NCBI GenBank assembly: GCA_009377735.1
Contig: WHTL01000231.1
Span: 1 to 6,348, forward strand
Direction: 5' to 3'
DNA length: 6,348 nt
Source: Acidimicrobiia bacterium
GTDB taxonomy: Bacteria > Actinomycetota > Acidimicrobiia > Spongiisociales > ZC4RG35
Part shown: piece by piece, positions 5,607-6,348 of the stretch
Layout of the letters: each line of letters begins with the position of its first letter
How positions within the stretch are numbered: position 1 is the stretch's first letter
Notes under the pieces: generated by a model
The model's input: the letters and a program-made list of their open reading frames with translations, nothing else
Told to the model about the DNA's origin: nothing
The model's database searches: none
Translations under genes and position numbers: made by a program

Positions 5607-6348
5607 CTACGGCAAGTCGGCTGGGGCGGTGCGGCTCCGATCTCCGAGAAAGTCGACGATCTGGGCTCCGACAACGTCGTCGGCGACGATGCGATTGTGG
5701 CCGAGGCCGGTGGTCTCGACCAGGGTCACCTCGGCCGAGACCGATGCAAGCCTCCTGGATGCGGTAACGGGGGTGCTCCGGTCTTCGGAGTCGTGGATGA
5801 TCATGATTTCGTTCCCCCACGAAAGGGAGTCATCCATCTCTATGGTGGCCCGTGAGTCGGCGAGGAAGCCATGGATCCTTTTCCTGAGGTCGGCGACGAC
5901 TTCCGATCCCAACCCCAACATCGCACCGAACCCGTCCACCGTGTCATCCAGACCAAGGACAGGTGCCAGGAGGACGGACCGCGGTTTGGGCTCGTTCATG
6001 GCGAGAGCGGAAACGGGAGCGCCCAGGGAGTGCGTCACCAGCACATCCACGTCGCCCACCCGGTCGATCACCGTCTTCAGACCAGCGGCCATCTGGAGGA
6101 CATCGGAGCGTCGGCGTCGGTCTGAACCGTGTCCGGGAAGGTCGGTCGCCACAACCCGATAGCCGGACTCGACGAGTCGAGTAGCCAACGGCAGCATCTG
6201 GCGGGCTGTCCCACCCCATCCGTGGACCAAGAGGGCCAGATCTCCCTCACCGCCCGTGAACCCGCCGAGACGGCGCTCCCCGTGTTGTATCTCAAATGGT
6301 TCGAAGCCCTCCGGCAGAGTTTTGCTGTCGACGGGACGATGCGGCGGA
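5607..6348 (-). CDS. Alpha/beta-fold hydrolase, N-terminus outside the window
   Basis: The frame is open to the right edge with no start codon in the last 39 codons, so the gene begins beyond 6348. The 246 visible residues include the oxyanion-hole motif L-V-H-G-W-G-G (40-46), D-L-P-G-H-G (69-74), the nucleophile elbow V-T-H-S-L-G-A (S107), a probable acid D189 (H-D-S-E-D-R-S-T-P) and the histidine H217 (L-G-H-N-R-I). The elbow has Thr where G-x-S-x-G has its first Gly, a tolerated variant. The fold and triad indicate a serine hydrolase. The H-D-x-x-D and G-L-G-H-x-R-I pattern resembles a broad family of uncharacterised esterase-like proteins. No substrate can be named. It ends 33 bases before argR and may be read separately, because argR appears to have its own promoter. 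It has no known arginine role. Confidence 0.85.
   Translation of the reverse strand, partial: PPHRPVDSKTLPEGFEPFEIQHGERRLGGFTGGEGDLALLVHGWGGTARQMLPLATRLVESGYRVVATDLPGHGSDRRRRSDVLQMAAGLKTVIDRVGDVDVLVTHSLGAPVSALAMNEPKPRSVLLAPVLGLDDTVDGFGAMLGLGSEVVADLRKRIHGFLADSRATIEMDDSLSWGNEIMIIHDSEDRSTPVTASRRLASVSAEVTLVETTGLGHNRIVADDVVGAQIVDFLGDRSRTAPADLP

Overview
The window is high-GC bacterial DNA. It is dominated by one block of six genes, all read on the minus strand. The combination of an argR-argG-argH run, a start codon almost on top of a TATAAT box, and starts with little or no Shine-Dalgarno suggests an actinobacterium, perhaps an Acidimicrobiia-like lineage. That placement is an inference and cannot be settled by eye. 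ArgG is not of the Mycobacterium-like subtype: it has the N-M-L-H-V-S-Y-E-G-G-V-L-E-D-P form also seen in human ASS1-like enzymes.

Layout in the direction of transcription, right to left. (1) 6348-5607: an alpha/beta hydrolase whose 5' end is cut by the window edge. (2) 5606-5574: a 33-base gap with a perfect TATAAT and an overlapping near-perfect palindrome, probably the promoter/operator of the next genes. (3) 5573-5136: argR, the arginine repressor. (4) 5134-3932: argG, argininosuccinate synthase. (5) 3922-2567: argH, argininosuccinate lyase. (6) 2536-1631: a three-helix membrane protein with an extracytoplasmic endonuclease/exonuclease/phosphatase (EEP) domain, YafD/VanJ-like. (7) 1619-258: a PepP-type Xaa-Pro aminopeptidase. 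Gaps between genes 3 to 7 are 1, 9, 30 and 11 bases, so they are probably one transcript.

ArgR would sense arginine and repress its own operon. ArgG joins citrulline and aspartate, and ArgH splits the product into arginine and fumarate, so the last two steps of arginine synthesis are controlled together. The two downstream genes have no known part in arginine synthesis. PepP could feed amino acids back from peptides, but that link is inference.

The left end (1-260) is different. A very short plus-strand reading frame with a strong ribosome binding site converges on pepP. Between them lies a 167-base sequence (94-260) bounded by 19-base inverted repeats that differ at one position and carry TA at each outer edge. 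It looks like a non-autonomous mobile element (MITE). Each tip begins TAG, which serves as the stop codon of the reading frame entering from that side. Inside it, four CGTCCT hexamers flank a central hairpin almost symmetrically. This element, the compact argR control region and several unusual residues in ArgH are the parts most worth a second look. No CRISPR array, rRNA or tRNA gene was seen.
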